Source of the DNA: Lycium barbarum
Taxonomy: Eukaryota; Streptophyta; Magnoliopsida; Solanales; Solanaceae
Assembly: GCF_019175385.1 (NCBI RefSeq)
Contig: NC_083339.1
Coordinates: 84,432,120-84,496,119 of the forward strand
DNA length: 64,000 bases
Direction of reading: 5' to 3'
Below, in pieces: positions 1 to 11,421 of the stretch. The stretch's first letter is position 1. Each line of letters opens with the position of its first letter. Made by a program: the position numbers and the translations under genes. Below the pieces are notes generated by a model. The model saw only the letters and a program-made list of their open reading frames with translations, searched no databases and was not told the DNA's origin.

Positions 1-1197
1 GAACTCGAGAGTTATTCGCGAAGTTTTCCAAATGGGAGTTTTGGTTGAACTCAGTGGCATTTCTGGGCCACATTGTTGCAGCTGACGGTATTCGAGTGGA
101 TAGCCAAACGATTGAGGCAGTGAAGACTTGGCCAAGGCCCACGACCCCTACGGAGGTTCGTAGCTTTTTGGGCTTAGCAGGTTATTACAGAAGATTTGTT
201 AAGGGTTTCTCTTCTATTTCTACACCGCTTACAAAGTTGACTCAGAAGTCAGCTAAGTTTCAATGGACAGATGCTTGCGAGCGTGGTTTCCAAGAGTTGA
301 AAGACCGATTGACTTCAGCCCCAGTCTTGACACTTCCATAGGGATTGGAAGGATATGTTATTTATTGTGATGCTTCAGGCATCGGGCTAGGTTGTGTATT
401 GATGCAAAATGGTAAGGTGATTGCGTATGCTTCTAGACAATTACGGAAACATGAGCAGAATTATCCTACCCATGACTTAGAATTGGCCGCGGTGGTCCAT
501 GCTTTAAAGATATGGAGACATTACTTATATGGTGTCCACGTGGATATTTATACAGATCATAAGAGTCTCCAGTACATCTTCAAGCAGAAAGAGGTGAATT
601 TGCGGCAACGACGATGGCTAGAGTTGCTAAAAGACTATGATGTTGAAATCCTGTACCACCCCGGGAAGGCAAATGTTGTGGCTGATGCTCTTAGCCGTAG
701 GTCGATAGGAAGTCTAAGTGATGTACGACCAGAAAAGAAAGAGATGGCCCGCGATCTTCAGCAGTTAGCTAGCCTAGGAGTCCGAGTGGTGGACTCAGGT
801 AGCAGCGGAGCTACTATTCAGAATTCAGCAGTTTCATCGCTAGTAGCGGAAGTAAAAGAGCGACAATAGGAGGATCCCATGCTAATGCAGTACAGAGATA
901 CACTCCCTCAGAAGGAGGAGGAGTCATTTGATATTTCGGAAGACGGAGTTCTCCCATGTTGAGGCAGGTTATGTGTTCCCGATGTGGTAGGTCTACGTCA
1001 CCAAATATTGAGGGAAGCTCATTGTTCCCTTTACTCCGTTCACCCCAGAGCGACGAAAATGTATCATGATCTTAAGTCTATGTATTGGTGGAATGGGATG
1101 AAGAAAGACGTAGCGGAATTTGTAGCTCAATGTCCTAATTGCCAACAAGTGAAGATCGAGCACCAAAAGCCGGGTGGCATATTGCAAGCTATAGAAA
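1..1197 (+). pseudogene. Element A: pol fragment (RT end, RNase H, INT N-terminus)
   Basis: Starts inside the last part of RT (residues resembling [11 protein letters not shown]), passes through the RT-RNase H connection, the RNase H domain (YCDASG near 365-382, [10 protein letters not shown] near 556-585) and the zinc-binding start of integrase (CPNCQQVK near 1132-1155). It then stops abruptly near 1197, before the catalytic core. In-frame stops lie at 339-341 (TAG where relatives have Glu), 867-869 (TAG) and near 961 (TGA where relatives have Arg). The right edge runs straight into LTR sequence, so the INT core, chromodomain, polypurine tract and LTR start have been deleted. The left end is off window. 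It belongs to a Ty3/gypsy chromovirus-type element and is inferred to be nested in element C's gag. Confidence 0.9.
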
Positions 1198-1260
1198 TGA
1201 GAAGTCTAAGAAATATGGGAAGTTGCAGAATTTCAACTGCCCAGTGGTTGTATATTGCAA

Positions 1261-1492
1261 AATACGGACCGTAAAGTGCAATACGGTCCGTAAACTGGCA
1301 GTCGTAAACTGCCATGCAAGGTTTCAACTCTCTGCCAGCCGAGGAAATGGTTAAATACGACCTGGTGGACGGACCGTAAAGTGATTTACGGCCCGTAAAC
1401 CACCATGCATGCAGCTTTAAGTTTCTGGTTCTGCTTAAGCTTAAAGACGACCAGGAGGGACGGTCCGTAAACTGAAATACAGACCGTAAACC
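1261..1492 (+). promoter_or_regulatory. Palindrome cluster in LTR A
   Basis: Five or more copies of TACGGNCCGTAAA and decayed variants spaced 15-100 bp apart. They precede a pyrimidine-rich stretch (about 1560-1610) that looks like a transcription-start region. The same arrangement is found in LTRs of B, C, D and H. Function is not known; binding of a transcription factor is inference only. Confidence 0.55.
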
Positions 1493-2876
1493 TCCATGGA
1501 CGACCACTGTTCACGCCGCACAGATTTTTCAATTCATTAAATGTGAGGATCAAGACTTGTCTTATTTCATTACAACATTACACCACTTCTCTCTAAAACT
1601 TCTCTCTACATTTATTGTATGAGTTTTCAAGGATTATAAGCCATCAATAACTTTAGGACAAGTGAATCAAGGATAAGGGAATCATCAAGGATCATCCAAG
1701 TCAAGAAATCCAAATGGAGAAAAACTAGGGTTTTGCTCAAAGAGGAGTATTATCAACCAAAGCTTGTTCCTACAACTTCTAAGGTTAGATTCATGATTTT
1801 TACATGATGTTTAAGGTATTGGAGAATTAAAGTACATGGATTGTAGAAAATATGGTCAACTAGGTCATGAATGATGAATAGTGACATTTTGAGAAATAGT
1901 TGGAATTGAGTTATGAATGTTGTTGTGTTGTGATATGAATGTGTTATAAATAGTATTAAGATCATGAACTAGACACTTTAGACGAATGGACGAAGTTGGG
2001 TGTTATGACCATGAATGTGGGTGAATTAGAGGCAAATTGAGGAATCTAGATAATGTGGATAATGTGAATGACTAATGGCCATTGTTATGATATTAATGAA
2101 GGTATAAACGCTAGCATTGGAAGGAAACGTGCAAGTGTATAATAGTTCAACGAAAAGGTATGTAAGGCTAACCCTTCTTTCATAAGGAATGGTTATTTGG
2201 CCAAACTCTTAAATACTCTATATGAGTATGTTATCTTCAAATGATTGATATTCCGAGCTCATAAGCTCACGATCCTTAACATGTACCACAATTGTACTAC
2301 GCCCCTCATATGACGAGTAAGCCTAAGATATGGATGTAGCAACAATGACGATGATAGTGATGACGATGATAATAATAACGATGCTAAAGGTGCCTACGGG
2401 CTATTATATTCACATGTGCCTATGAAGGGCTATAATGACACCCCGAGCTTATAATGCCGGGTAGAATATATGTATATGGATGTATATATGTATATGATTA
2501 TGTATAAGTATGTATACGATTACGTGACGCGCGCACACCTCTGCAGATGGTACGGATAACCCTGAAGCCTTGGTAGGGCCAGGTATGAGTAACCTTGAGC
2601 CTTGGTTGGCCAAGTATGTATGAAACACCGATCCTGTGAGGTCGGGTATGCTATGTAAATGCTATGTATATGAAATGACTATGTATATAACATGAATATG
2701 AATGTGATAAAACTATGTATAAGAATACGAATAAGGACATGTATACGAACATGAGCACAAGTGTGGTACGAGTACTATTATGCAATACGGATGATGACAT
2801 AGGTGTACAAATACGTATGAAAAATGGAAAGTCCTACGAAAGGCAGGTAAGTGTTAGGACGATGATATTATTGTCT

Positions 2877-2899
2877 CCCCCCCCCCCCCCCTCCCCCCC
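2877..2899 (+). repeat. Poly-C tract in LTR A
   Basis: Fifteen C (2877-2891), one T, then seven C. It lies shortly before the conserved hairpin block. The corresponding positions in D's LTRs (TTCTCCCATC) are not homopolymeric, so this looks like local slippage. Confidence 0.9.
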
Positions 2900-3465
2900 T
2901 CATATGGTAATGCATATGTTGTTCATGGTGCTTATTTATTGATGTTGCTCATGCTTTACATACTCAGTACATTCTTCGTACTGACGTCCTTTTGTTTGTG
3001 GACGCTGCGTCATGCCCGCAGGTGCACAGGGAGACAGGCTTGATCCATAGCTGCCTATTCGGAGAATACATAGAGAGCTCCATTTCCTTCGGAGCCATAT
3101 CTTTTGGGTACCCATTCTTTTGTGTATATAATTATGGGCATAGCGGGGTCCTGTCCCGCTAGTGTGATATGTTATACTCTTAGAGGCTCGTAGACATGTG
3201 TTTGTGTGGGTAGATGTGTTTGGCCTTATCGGCCTATGTCTTGTATATCATTTTGTCGGCCACGTTGGCCCATGTATATTGATGCGGCATAAATTCCTAT
3301 GATGATATAAATGTGCGGTTGTCCATATGGGACCAGTAGACGAATGAATGAAAATGCATGTATAATTATGTGGCTGACCTAGATGTAAGCATAAGTGTAA
3401 GCTAAGAGGGTGCCCGGGTGGGTTAGCACCGGGTGCTCGTCGCGGCCCCGAGTCGGGTCGTGACA

Positions 3466-3665
3466 GATATTCTGGCCAGTCGGCGACTATTGCGCCTCCA
3501 CGATTTGCAGATAGGAGATTTGATCGCTCCTTTCCTTCAGGACAGGGTCAGAGTTCGAGAGCTTCAGGTTCTCAGTTTGGGGGTGATCATAGTCAGAGGA
3601 GACCACCAGTGCCGCGGTGTAGTCAGTGCAGCAAATTACAGTCAAGGCTATGTCGCTAGGGTACA
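3466..3665 (+). pseudogene. Element C: gag fragment left of B
   Basis: Two hundred bases of gag between LTR A and LTR B, covering the Ser/Gln/Pro/Arg-rich linker and the first zinc knuckle (PRCSQC near 3621). It ends with GTACA (3661-3665), which recurs at 13901-13905 on the far side of B, so it is the left half of the gag that resumes at 13901. A second copy of the same sequence, about 95% identical by eye, lies at 11224-11421. Upstream gag of C would lie left of element A, outside the window. Confidence 0.82.
3661..3665. repeat. TSD GTACA, left of element B
   Basis: GTACA directly precedes TGTTACACC of the B 5' LTR and is repeated at 13901-13905 right after the B 3' LTR. A third GTACA at 11417-11421 belongs to the duplicated flank inside B. 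Confidence 0.85.
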
Positions 3666-3890
3666 TGTTACACCTCGTAAATTTCCCCGTGAACGTACAA
3701 CGAATAGACTAATGAAGAATACGAGTATACGATGCTTTAATGAGAAGGGAACAACGTTTGACGACCTTAAGTAAGATTTCAAAGGCAATGGGAACAAGAG
3801 GTAGGTTATGCTCCACAATGACTAATTATAGGTATTGAAGACTTGAAAGTTACAGATTTGCACTTTGGCCCAGTTGGTCGTAAAGTGAAA

Positions 3891-4120
3891 TACGGACCGT
3901 AAAGTGGTATACGGCCCGTAAACCACCATGTTGTATTTCAACTCACAAAACTTCAAATTTCGGTCGAATGTTCAAATGGTTAAATATGACTTGGAATACG
4001 GCCCGTAAACTGCGATCGTAAATCACCATGATCCTCAGCATACCTTTCTGGTTTTGATATGCTTAAATACGACCACGTTATACGACCCGTAAACTGGAAT
4101 ACGGACTGTAAACTGGGTTT
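3891..4120 (+). promoter_or_regulatory. Palindrome cluster in LTR B (5')
   Basis: Repeated TACGGACCGTAAA and TACGGCCCGTAAA motifs upstream of a TAAAAGGAG core-promoter-like stretch and a CT-rich region. Confidence 0.5.
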
Positions 4121-5607
4121 ACGACCACTGTGCACCTCAGTCACTGTTCATTCCGGATTAGATTTTAAGTCAATAAAAGGAGACCTAACCTCATTCAATT
4201 CATTTCAACTCCACGATATTTCTCTCAAGAAGCCTCTAGAATACTCTCTACTCTTCATCACAAGAAAACCAAAGGAAATTAGTGATCAACTACATAAACC
4301 AACTAAATCAAGTGTAAGAATCACACTAAAGTTCATCTTTCTCAAGAAAACCCAAAAGAAGTAAAGTAGGGTTTTGCTGCTAAAGGAGTAATTCCATTCA
4401 AGGATTGTTCAACCATCATCTAAGGTAAGTTTCATGACCAAAACATGTTGTTTAAGGTATTGGAAGGTTAAGACACTTGACTTGTAAAAAGACATAGGAA
4501 ATGGGTCATTTATGAGTGAATAGTGTCATGGTTGGATAGTAGTTGGGTTGAACCATGAATATTGGAGTGTTGTGATTATGAATATGTTATAAATGACATT
4601 TAGGACATGAAATAAGTATTATATATGAGGAAACGCGATAGTAAGCTTTAACCATAAATGTGGAGAAATTGAAGAGAAATGGTGGATTGTGGTCAATGTA
4701 TATAAATGATGATTGTGGATTGTGATATTGTGAATGTTGTTGTGAGCGTGTGGGAGTTGATATAGAATATGGGAAAAGTAGTATAACCAAAGGAAGTGCC
4801 GCCCAATTTTCCCTAGAAATAGTAGCGCATTCTTATAGTCGATTAACTAACGTAAATGTGAATTCTCTTTTGAAGGAAGAAACGTGATATCGAAGGAGAA
4901 CAAGCGAACGATAGCTTTGTTAAACATCAAAGGTATGTGAGGCTTGTCCCTTCTTTCTAATGGCATGAATCTCATAGCATAATGTTTCCTCCTCTTCATG
5001 AGTTCCTATATTCCGGAAAGCTAAAAGCCTATATCTATGAATGGTAATATAGGATAAGAGATATGATATGATGATCTTAAAATGGCATGATGTTATTTAT
5101 CGCTCACGCTCACCTTATATGTTAGTTCCTTCAAGTTGAGGCAGAATATCAATAATTGCTACATAATGAAATTGGGGGATCACGACCTTACGTCACCCCG
5201 ATAAAGTAAAGTTGTACATAAGCCTTATGCATGTATTATGATAAGTATGTTACGATAAGCCTATTATGATGAGCATGTATGATGATGATATAACACCGCG
5301 CCTAGTTGGACGTGCAGTCACCCCCATGACGGGCAGCTATACGATACACCATGGCCAAATGGCATGGGTAGACACCACTAGTGGGCGACATAAGATGATA
5401 CCCAAGACGCGGGAGGCCTGGACGCAGGCTAATGTTATGATTATCATACCGATCCGATATGGACGGGCAGCTTATACATTACTACACCGCACCTATAGGG
5501 GCGGGCAGCTTATACATTGTGTTATACATGACAGTCAGATATAGATGTTCCATATTGATATTTCCATTATGTCATTGTTCGATTTCTTTGTTTATGCCTC
5601 TCATACT

Positions 5608-5646
5608 CAGTACAATATTCGTACTGGCGTCCTTTTTCTTTGGACG
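5608..5646 (+). promoter_or_regulatory. Conserved double hairpin in LTR B
   Basis: CAGTAC (5608-5613), 7-nt loop, GTACTG (5621-5626), followed by CGTCC (5628-5632) pairing with GGACG (5642-5646). Equivalent blocks are in A (2965-3004), D, C, E (27450-27486), G and J (58417-58455), with the second stem changed to CCCCC/GGGGG in E and J. It may act as an RNA structure in R/U5. Confidence 0.55.
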
Positions 5647-6074
5647 TTGTGATCATTCCCACAGGTAGACAGGGAGGAGAGCTCAACCCAGACCAACAGT
5701 AGCTGTCAGTTGATTGAAAGCACTCCTTTCTTCGGAGGTGCTTATGACGATTCTTTTGTGTATATTCATGTATACGTATTTTTGGGCATGACGGGGTCTT
5801 GTCCTTATGGTTAGCACTCCAGTAGAGGCTCGTAGATGGGCAGTGTGGGTTAGATGGTCTCACGAGATGCTATTATATGTATATGTTATTTTGATGGCCG
5901 AGAGGCAAATGTATATAAGAGTATTTATGTTTCCATAAAAATATGATTTTCCTATAATTTGAGTATAAAGCTGATAAAAGACCATTAAATGAGCAAGATG
6001 AGTAGTAGCACGAGTGGTGCTCGGTGGCTAGCCTCGGGTACCCGTCACGACCCTTAGCTGGGTCGTGAAAAAAG

Positions 6075-6086
6075 TGGTATCAGAGC
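6075..6086 (+). other. Element B primer-binding site (initiator tRNA-Met)
   Basis: TGGTATCAGAGC, complementary to the 3' end of plant initiator tRNA-Met. It lies a few bases after the LTR end, as required for minus-strand priming. Confidence 0.95.
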
Positions 6087-6131
6087 GGTTCAGTCCTAGG
6101 AAGTGTCTACGAGCCGTGTGTAGTAGAGTTT

Positions 6132-6166
6132 TGTTTATGGTGTGTTGCGCGCCACATCAATAAACA
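6132..6166 (+). promoter_or_regulatory. Dimer-initiation-like hairpin, element B
   Basis: Outer stem TGTTTAT/ATAAACA (6132-6138, 6160-6166) and inner stem GGTGTG/CACATC around a loop of TT plus the self-complementary GCGCGC (6147-6152). It lies about 45 nt after the primer site. Elements E, G and J carry GTGCAC in the same loop and F carries GCATGC. Confidence 0.6.
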
Positions 6167-6275
6167 AGAGGCTACAGGGCATTTAAGAAAAATGACCATC
6201 CTTCCTTTTATGAAATCGTGCGATAGAGCCATGTATAAGACCTTATCCTCCCTAATAGTGTGTTATGATTTCAGA

Positions 6276-9200
6276 ATGCCGCCAAAGGGAAAAGCTTCAG
6301 CCGCCCAGAAGGGCAAGACTACGGCAAAGAGGCGGGTAAAAAGAGAGCCTCGGATAAATGTAGAAGAAGGCGAATCACATAATGTGGCCTTGTCCAATAC
6401 TTCTTCTACCCCGCCTAATGTAGAAGAACAAGGTGGAGCTCCAGCTCCAATTCCTCCACCGGTCGCTTCGGGTCAGCAAATGACCAAGGCCATTCATTTA
6501 TTGACGCAATTGGTCGCCGCACAGACACAACGGAAAAATGCGGGCCCAAGTGATCGGGCAGCATGCACCAAAGCCCGTGATTTTATGAGTCTAAATCCTC
6601 CGGAATTCTTCGGGTCAAAGCTGGATGAAGACCCGCAAAGTTTCATAGATGAGATGTTGAGGACATTGAAGATTGTCCATGCCTCTGAAACTGAATCCAT
6701 GGAGTTGGCATCTTATGTGGCGGTTTTATGGTATAACAACTGCGCATTATCAAGAGGAGAGAATGCGCCTCCCCCGGTATGGCAGGAATTTGTGGATGCT
6801 TTTATTCGTCACTATTTACCACCCGAGGATCGCCGAGCTAGGGCGGATAGATTTCGGAAATTGAAGCAAGGAAGTATGAGTGCTCGGGAGTATAGTATAC
6901 AATTTAATTCTTTAGCCAAGTACGCCCCGGCTACGGTGGCTGACATGGGAGATCGTGTTCACAGATTTGTGAGTGGTTTGGGACCACATTTATTCAATGA
7001 TTAATTGACGGCTTCATTGCAAGATGGGATGGAGATTTCCCGTATACAAGCCCATGCCCAGAACTTAGAGTGGCGACAGCAACCATCGAGGGGTGATCGT
7101 GATGTGGACAGGAGGCAAAGCAAGAGGGCTAGATCTATGGGAGCGAGCACCGAGTACAAAGGGGGATCGAGGCAGAATTATTCTAGGCAGTCAGGCCAGA
7201 CGGCGACTAGCGCACCTCCCAGATTTCCAGATAGAAGATTTGATTGCTCCTTTCGCTCGGGACAGGGTCAGAGCTCGAGGGCTTCAGGTCCCCAGTTTGA
7301 GGGTGATTATAGTCAAGAGAGACCCCCAGTTCCACGGTGTAGTCGGGGCCGCAAATTACACTGAGGGCCATGTCGCCAGGACACCGATGCTTGTTATGTT
7401 TATGGGTAGACTGGGCATATGATGCGAGATTATCCCTCACGGTATGGTAGAGGTGGGGTTCAGCCCACAGGCTCAGCAGCTGGTTCCTCGTCAGCGCGCC
7501 CGGTAGGGCAGGCTCCCCAGATGTCCGCAGGCCGAGGTAGAGGCAGAGGGGCAGCATCTACTTTAGGTGCCACCCAGCCCCGCGTATATGCTTTAGTCGG
7601 ACGACAGGATCTCGAGTCCTCTCCGAATGTGGTTACAGGTACATTGTCTATATTCTCCCGTGATGTGTATGCATTGATACATCCGGGTTCTACATTCTCT
7701 TATATTACTCCATATGTTGCTGGTTGTATTGGGGTGAAACCCGAGTCAATTAAACCTTTTGAGGTACTCACGCCGGTTGGTGATCCAATGATAGTAAGGC
7801 AAGTGTACAAAAATTGTGTCATTGTGATATGTGATCATCAGACCAAAGCTGATTTGATTGAGCTGAAAATGATAGATTTCGATGTAATCATGGTTATGGA
7901 TTGGTTGGCCTAGTGTTATGCAAATGTTAATTACCGCACAAAAGTGGTTCGATTTCAATTCCCGGGAGGGCCCGTACTTGAATGGAAGGGCAACACGGTA
8001 TCCCCTAAAGGTCAGTTTATTTCCTACCTTAAGGCAAGAAAGATGATAGCGAAAGGCTATATTTATCATCTAGTTCAGGTGCATGACACAGAAGCAAAGT
8101 CGCCAACATTTCAATCCGTTCCAGTAGTAAATGAATTCCCAGATGTATTTCCAGATGAACTCCCAAGTCTTCCCCCAGAAAGAGAAATTGATTTCGCCAT
8201 TGATGTGTTGCCGGACACTAAGCCTATTTCTATTCCTCCTTATCGAATGGCTCCGGCGGAATTTAAAGAGCTAAAGGCGCAGTTGAAAGACTTGCTTGAA
8301 AAGGGGTTTATTAGGCCCAACTCATCACCGTGGGGAGCACCGGTCTTGTTTGTAAGAATGAAAGACGGATCTCTACGAATGTGTATCGACTTCAGGCAAT
8401 TGAATAAAGTGACGATAAAGAACAAGTATCCTCTTCCAAGGATTGATGACTTATTCGATCAATTGCAAGGTGCTAAGTGGTTTTCAAAAATAGATTTGAG
8501 GTCGGGTTACCATCAGGTGGGAGTTAGAGAAGCGGATATTCCCAAGACGACCTTCAGAATGAGATATGGTCACTATGAATTCCGAGCGATGTCGTTTGGG
8601 TTGACTAATGCTCCGGCCGTGTTTATGAATTTGATGAACAACGTATTCAAGCCTCTCTTGGATTTATTCGTGATAGTATTTATTGATGATATTCTGGTGT
8701 ATTCTCGCACGGAATCGGAATATGCAGATCATTTGTGAATTGTTCTTGGCATTCTTCGAGCCCGAGAATTGTATGCGAAATTTTCAATGTGCGAGTTTTG
8801 GCTAAATTCTTTGACATTTCTGGGCCATGTTATTTCAAATGATGGCATTCGAGTCGACACTCAGAAAATTAAAGCTGTGAAGACTTAGCCAAGGCCTACG
8901 ACGCCTGCAGAAGTTCGTAGTTTTCTGGGTTTGGCAGGATACTATAGAAGGTTCGTAGAGGGCTTTTCATCTATTTCAGCCCCATTGACGAAGCTAACCT
9001 AGAAGTCTGCCAAATTTCAGTGGAATGATGCTTCTGAGCGCAGTTTCCAAGAGTTGAAAGGCAGATTGACCTCAGCTCCAGTCTTAACACTTCCAGAAAG
9101 GTCAGATGGCTATGTGGTATACTGTGACGCTTCCGGTGTCGGATTAGGATGCGTATTGATGCAGCATGGTAGAGTTATTGCATACGCTTCGAGACAATTA

Positions 9201-11060
9201 CGGAAACATGAAAAGAATTATCCGACTCATGATCTCGAATTGGCTGCGGTTATTCATGCCTTAAAAATATGGAGGCAATATTTGTACGGGGTGCATGTTG
9301 ATATCTATACAGATCATAAAAGTCTTCAGTACATTTTCAAGCAAAAGGAGTTGAACCTGCGACAGAGGCGGTGGTTAGAATTATTGAAGGATTATGATGT
9401 GAACATTTTGTACCACCCCGGAAAAGAGAATGTAGTAGCCGATGCGCTTAGCCGCCGATCAATGGGCATTTTATGTGAAGTCCCTCCGAAAAAGAAAGAG
9501 ATGGTTCATGAGCTCCACCAATTAGCTAATCTGGGAGGACGTGTGATTGATTCAAGTAATGTGGGGATTAGTATCAATGATCCCACAATTTCATCCTTGG
9601 ACATGGAGGTGAAAGAACGGCAATATGAAGATCCTAAATTGTGTCGTTACAAAGACATATCTCATGGAAAAGAAAAGTCTTCAGTCGAAGTTTCTATGGT
9701 CGGAATTCTTCGATACCGAGGCAGGCTATGTGTGCCGAATGTAGCAGAATTGCGCCGGCGAATTCTAGAAGAAGCACATTGTTCCCGGTATTCTATTCAC
9801 CCGGGTGCGACTAAAATGTATCGTGATCTCAAGATGATGTATTGGTGGGATGGCATGAAGTGAGACATAGCCGAATTTGTAGCACAGTGCCCAAATTGCC
9901 AACAAGTAAAAATTGAACATCAGAAGCCAGGAGGCTTATTGCAAGCAATGGAAATCCCTACTTGGAAATGGGAAGTGATTAATATGGATTTTATTGTGGG
10001 ATTACCTCGTTCTTGAGGCAAGTATGATTCGATATGGGTGATTGTGGACAGGCTCACAAAAGCAGCCCATTTTCTTCCAGTTAGAACCACGTACTCAACA
10101 GAAGACTATGCGAGGTTGTATCTCAAGGAAATTATGCGACTCCATGGTATACCATTATCTATTATAACAGATAGAGGAGCACAGTTTACAGCCAAGTTTT
10201 GGAAGTCCTTTCAAGAAGGTCTAGGCACCCAAGTGAAGCTTAGCACGACATTTCATCTGCAGACCAATGGACAAGCTGAGTGTAATATCCAGACCTTGGA
10301 AGATATGCTACGAGCGTGTGTGCTGGATTTCGGTGGAAGTTGGGATGATCATTTACCGCTAATCGAATTTGCATACAATAATAGTTATCATTCCAGCATT
10401 CAAATGGCTCCATATGAAGCTTTGTATGGAAGAAAATGTAGATCCCCAATCGGAAGGTTCGAAATAGGGGAAGCACAACTAGTAGGACCCGAATTTATTC
10501 AGCAAGCGGTGGAAAAAGTTAAGGTAATCCGAGATCGGTTACTGACAGCCCAAAGTCGCCAAAAGTCTTATGCGGAAAATCGCCGCCGAGACTTGGAATT
10601 TCAGGTTGATGATTGGGTATTTTTGAAAGTGTCGCCAATGAAAGGAGTGAAGAGATTTGGTAAAAGAGGGAAGCTAAGTCCTAGATACATTGGACCCTAT
10701 AGAATTATCCGCAAGGTGGGTCATGTAGCCTATGAATTGGACTTACCCTCGGAGCTTGAATCAGTCCATCCAGCTTTCCATGTTTCGATGCTCCGCAAGT
10801 GCATTGGAGATCCAACAAAGATATTCCCGATAGATGATGTGAAAGTAACAGAAAAGCTAACCTATGAAGAGGTGCCTATCGCTATTCTAGACAGGCAAGT
10901 GCGAAGACTTCGAAATAAAGAGGTAGCTTCAGTCAAAGTCTTATGGCGAAACAACAATCGGGAAGAAATGACTTGGGAAGCAGAAGAGAGTATGAAGTCT
11001 AAGTATCGGCATTTATTTCGACTCCCAGAAGAGATTCAAGATGAAACGCCAACGATATGA
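6276..11060 (+). pseudogene. Element B: gag-pol, nine in-frame stops
   Basis: A single frame of about 1595 codons holds the whole polyprotein. Gag starts MPPKGK at 6276. The capsid-like gag domain lies near 6560-7080 and has lost four residues after LASY. The zinc knuckle is near 7336-7430, with Cys losses. PR is near 7630-7900 with HPGS in place of the catalytic DPGS (CAT 7680-7682). RT is near 8150-8800 with an intact FIDD (8679-8690). RNase H lies near 9110-9450. INT has its zinc finger, DRG and catalytic Glu (10278-10280) present. The chromodomain-like tail is near 10880-11010. Stops are at 7002, 7362, 7407, 7911, 8736, 8886, 9000, 9861 and 10014; most fit CGA-to-TGA, CAG-to-TAG or TGG-to-TAG. 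No frameshift is seen. The polyprotein of a Ty3/gypsy chromovirus, now inactive. Confidence 0.95.
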
Positions 11061-11070
11061 AGTATGTATC

Positions 11071-11421
11071 GCTATTCTCGAATTCAAGCCCATGCCCAGA
11101 ATCTAGAATGACAACAACATCCGCAAAGGGGTGATCGTGATATTGATAGAACGCAAGGCAAGAGGGCTAGATCTATGAGGGTAGGTAGTGATTATAGAGA
11201 GGGATCGAGGCAGACACATCCTAGATATTCAGGCCAGTCGGCGACTAGTGCGCCTCCACGATTTGCAGATAGGAGATTTTATCGCTCCTTTCCTAGGATA
11301 GGGTCAGAGTTCGAGAGCTTCAGGTTCTCAGTTTGGGGGTGATCATAGTCAGAGGAGACCACCAGTGCCGCGGTGTAGTCAGTGAGGCAAATTACATTCA
11401 GGGCTATGTCGTTAGGGTACA
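11071..11421 (+). repeat. Copy of C gag flank inside element B
   Basis: Where B's 3' untranslated region and polypurine tract should lie, there is about 350 bp of gag (resembling IQAHAQNLE, then the linker and first knuckle) ending GGGTACA directly before the 3' LTR. From 11224 it matches 3466-3665 at about 95% by eye, so B's 5' LTR plus upstream flank seems to have been copied onto its 3' end. The copy also holds gag sequence upstream of GATAT (11224-11228), showing that site without LTR A in it. The left junction is within about 11061-11085. Confidence 0.8.

Larger units (their letters stand above)
1198..3465 (+). mobile_element. Element A: 3' LTR, 5'-truncated
   Basis: This LTR lacks about 170 bp of its start: no TGTTACACC terminus is present, and sequence alignable to the B and H LTR interiors begins near 1198-1205. 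It ends cleanly with GGGTCGTGACA at 3465, followed by GATAT (3466-3470), the expected right TSD. It contains the upstream palindrome cluster (1261-1492), a GT-rich splice-donor-like site near 1782, the conserved hairpin block (2965-3161) and a C-run. Its fusion to pol at about 1197 shares a short ATAG, so a microhomology deletion is likely. Confidence 0.87.
3666..6070 (+). mobile_element. Element B: 5' LTR
   Basis: Begins TGTTACACCTCG and ends just before the AAAGTGG spacer of the primer site. The terminal CA is mutated to AA (6069-6070). Length is 2405 bp against 2479 bp for the 3' LTR. Two deletions explain most of the difference: about 24 bp in the palindrome cluster and about 50 bp near 5520. 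It contains palindromes (3891-4120), a strong splice donor (TAAGGTAAGT, GT at 4425-4426) and the conserved hairpins (5608-5646). Confidence 0.9.
4425..6274 (+). other. Predicted leader intron of element B
   Basis: A near-consensus donor (AAG then GTAAGT, GT at 4425-4426) in the 5' LTR pairs with a TTTCAG acceptor (AG at 6273-6274) one base before the gag ATG. Splicing would remove about 1.85 kb, including most of the LTR's right half, the primer-binding site and the dimer-like hairpin. This is prediction from signals alone. The same pair recurs in D, E, G and J. Confidence 0.45.
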
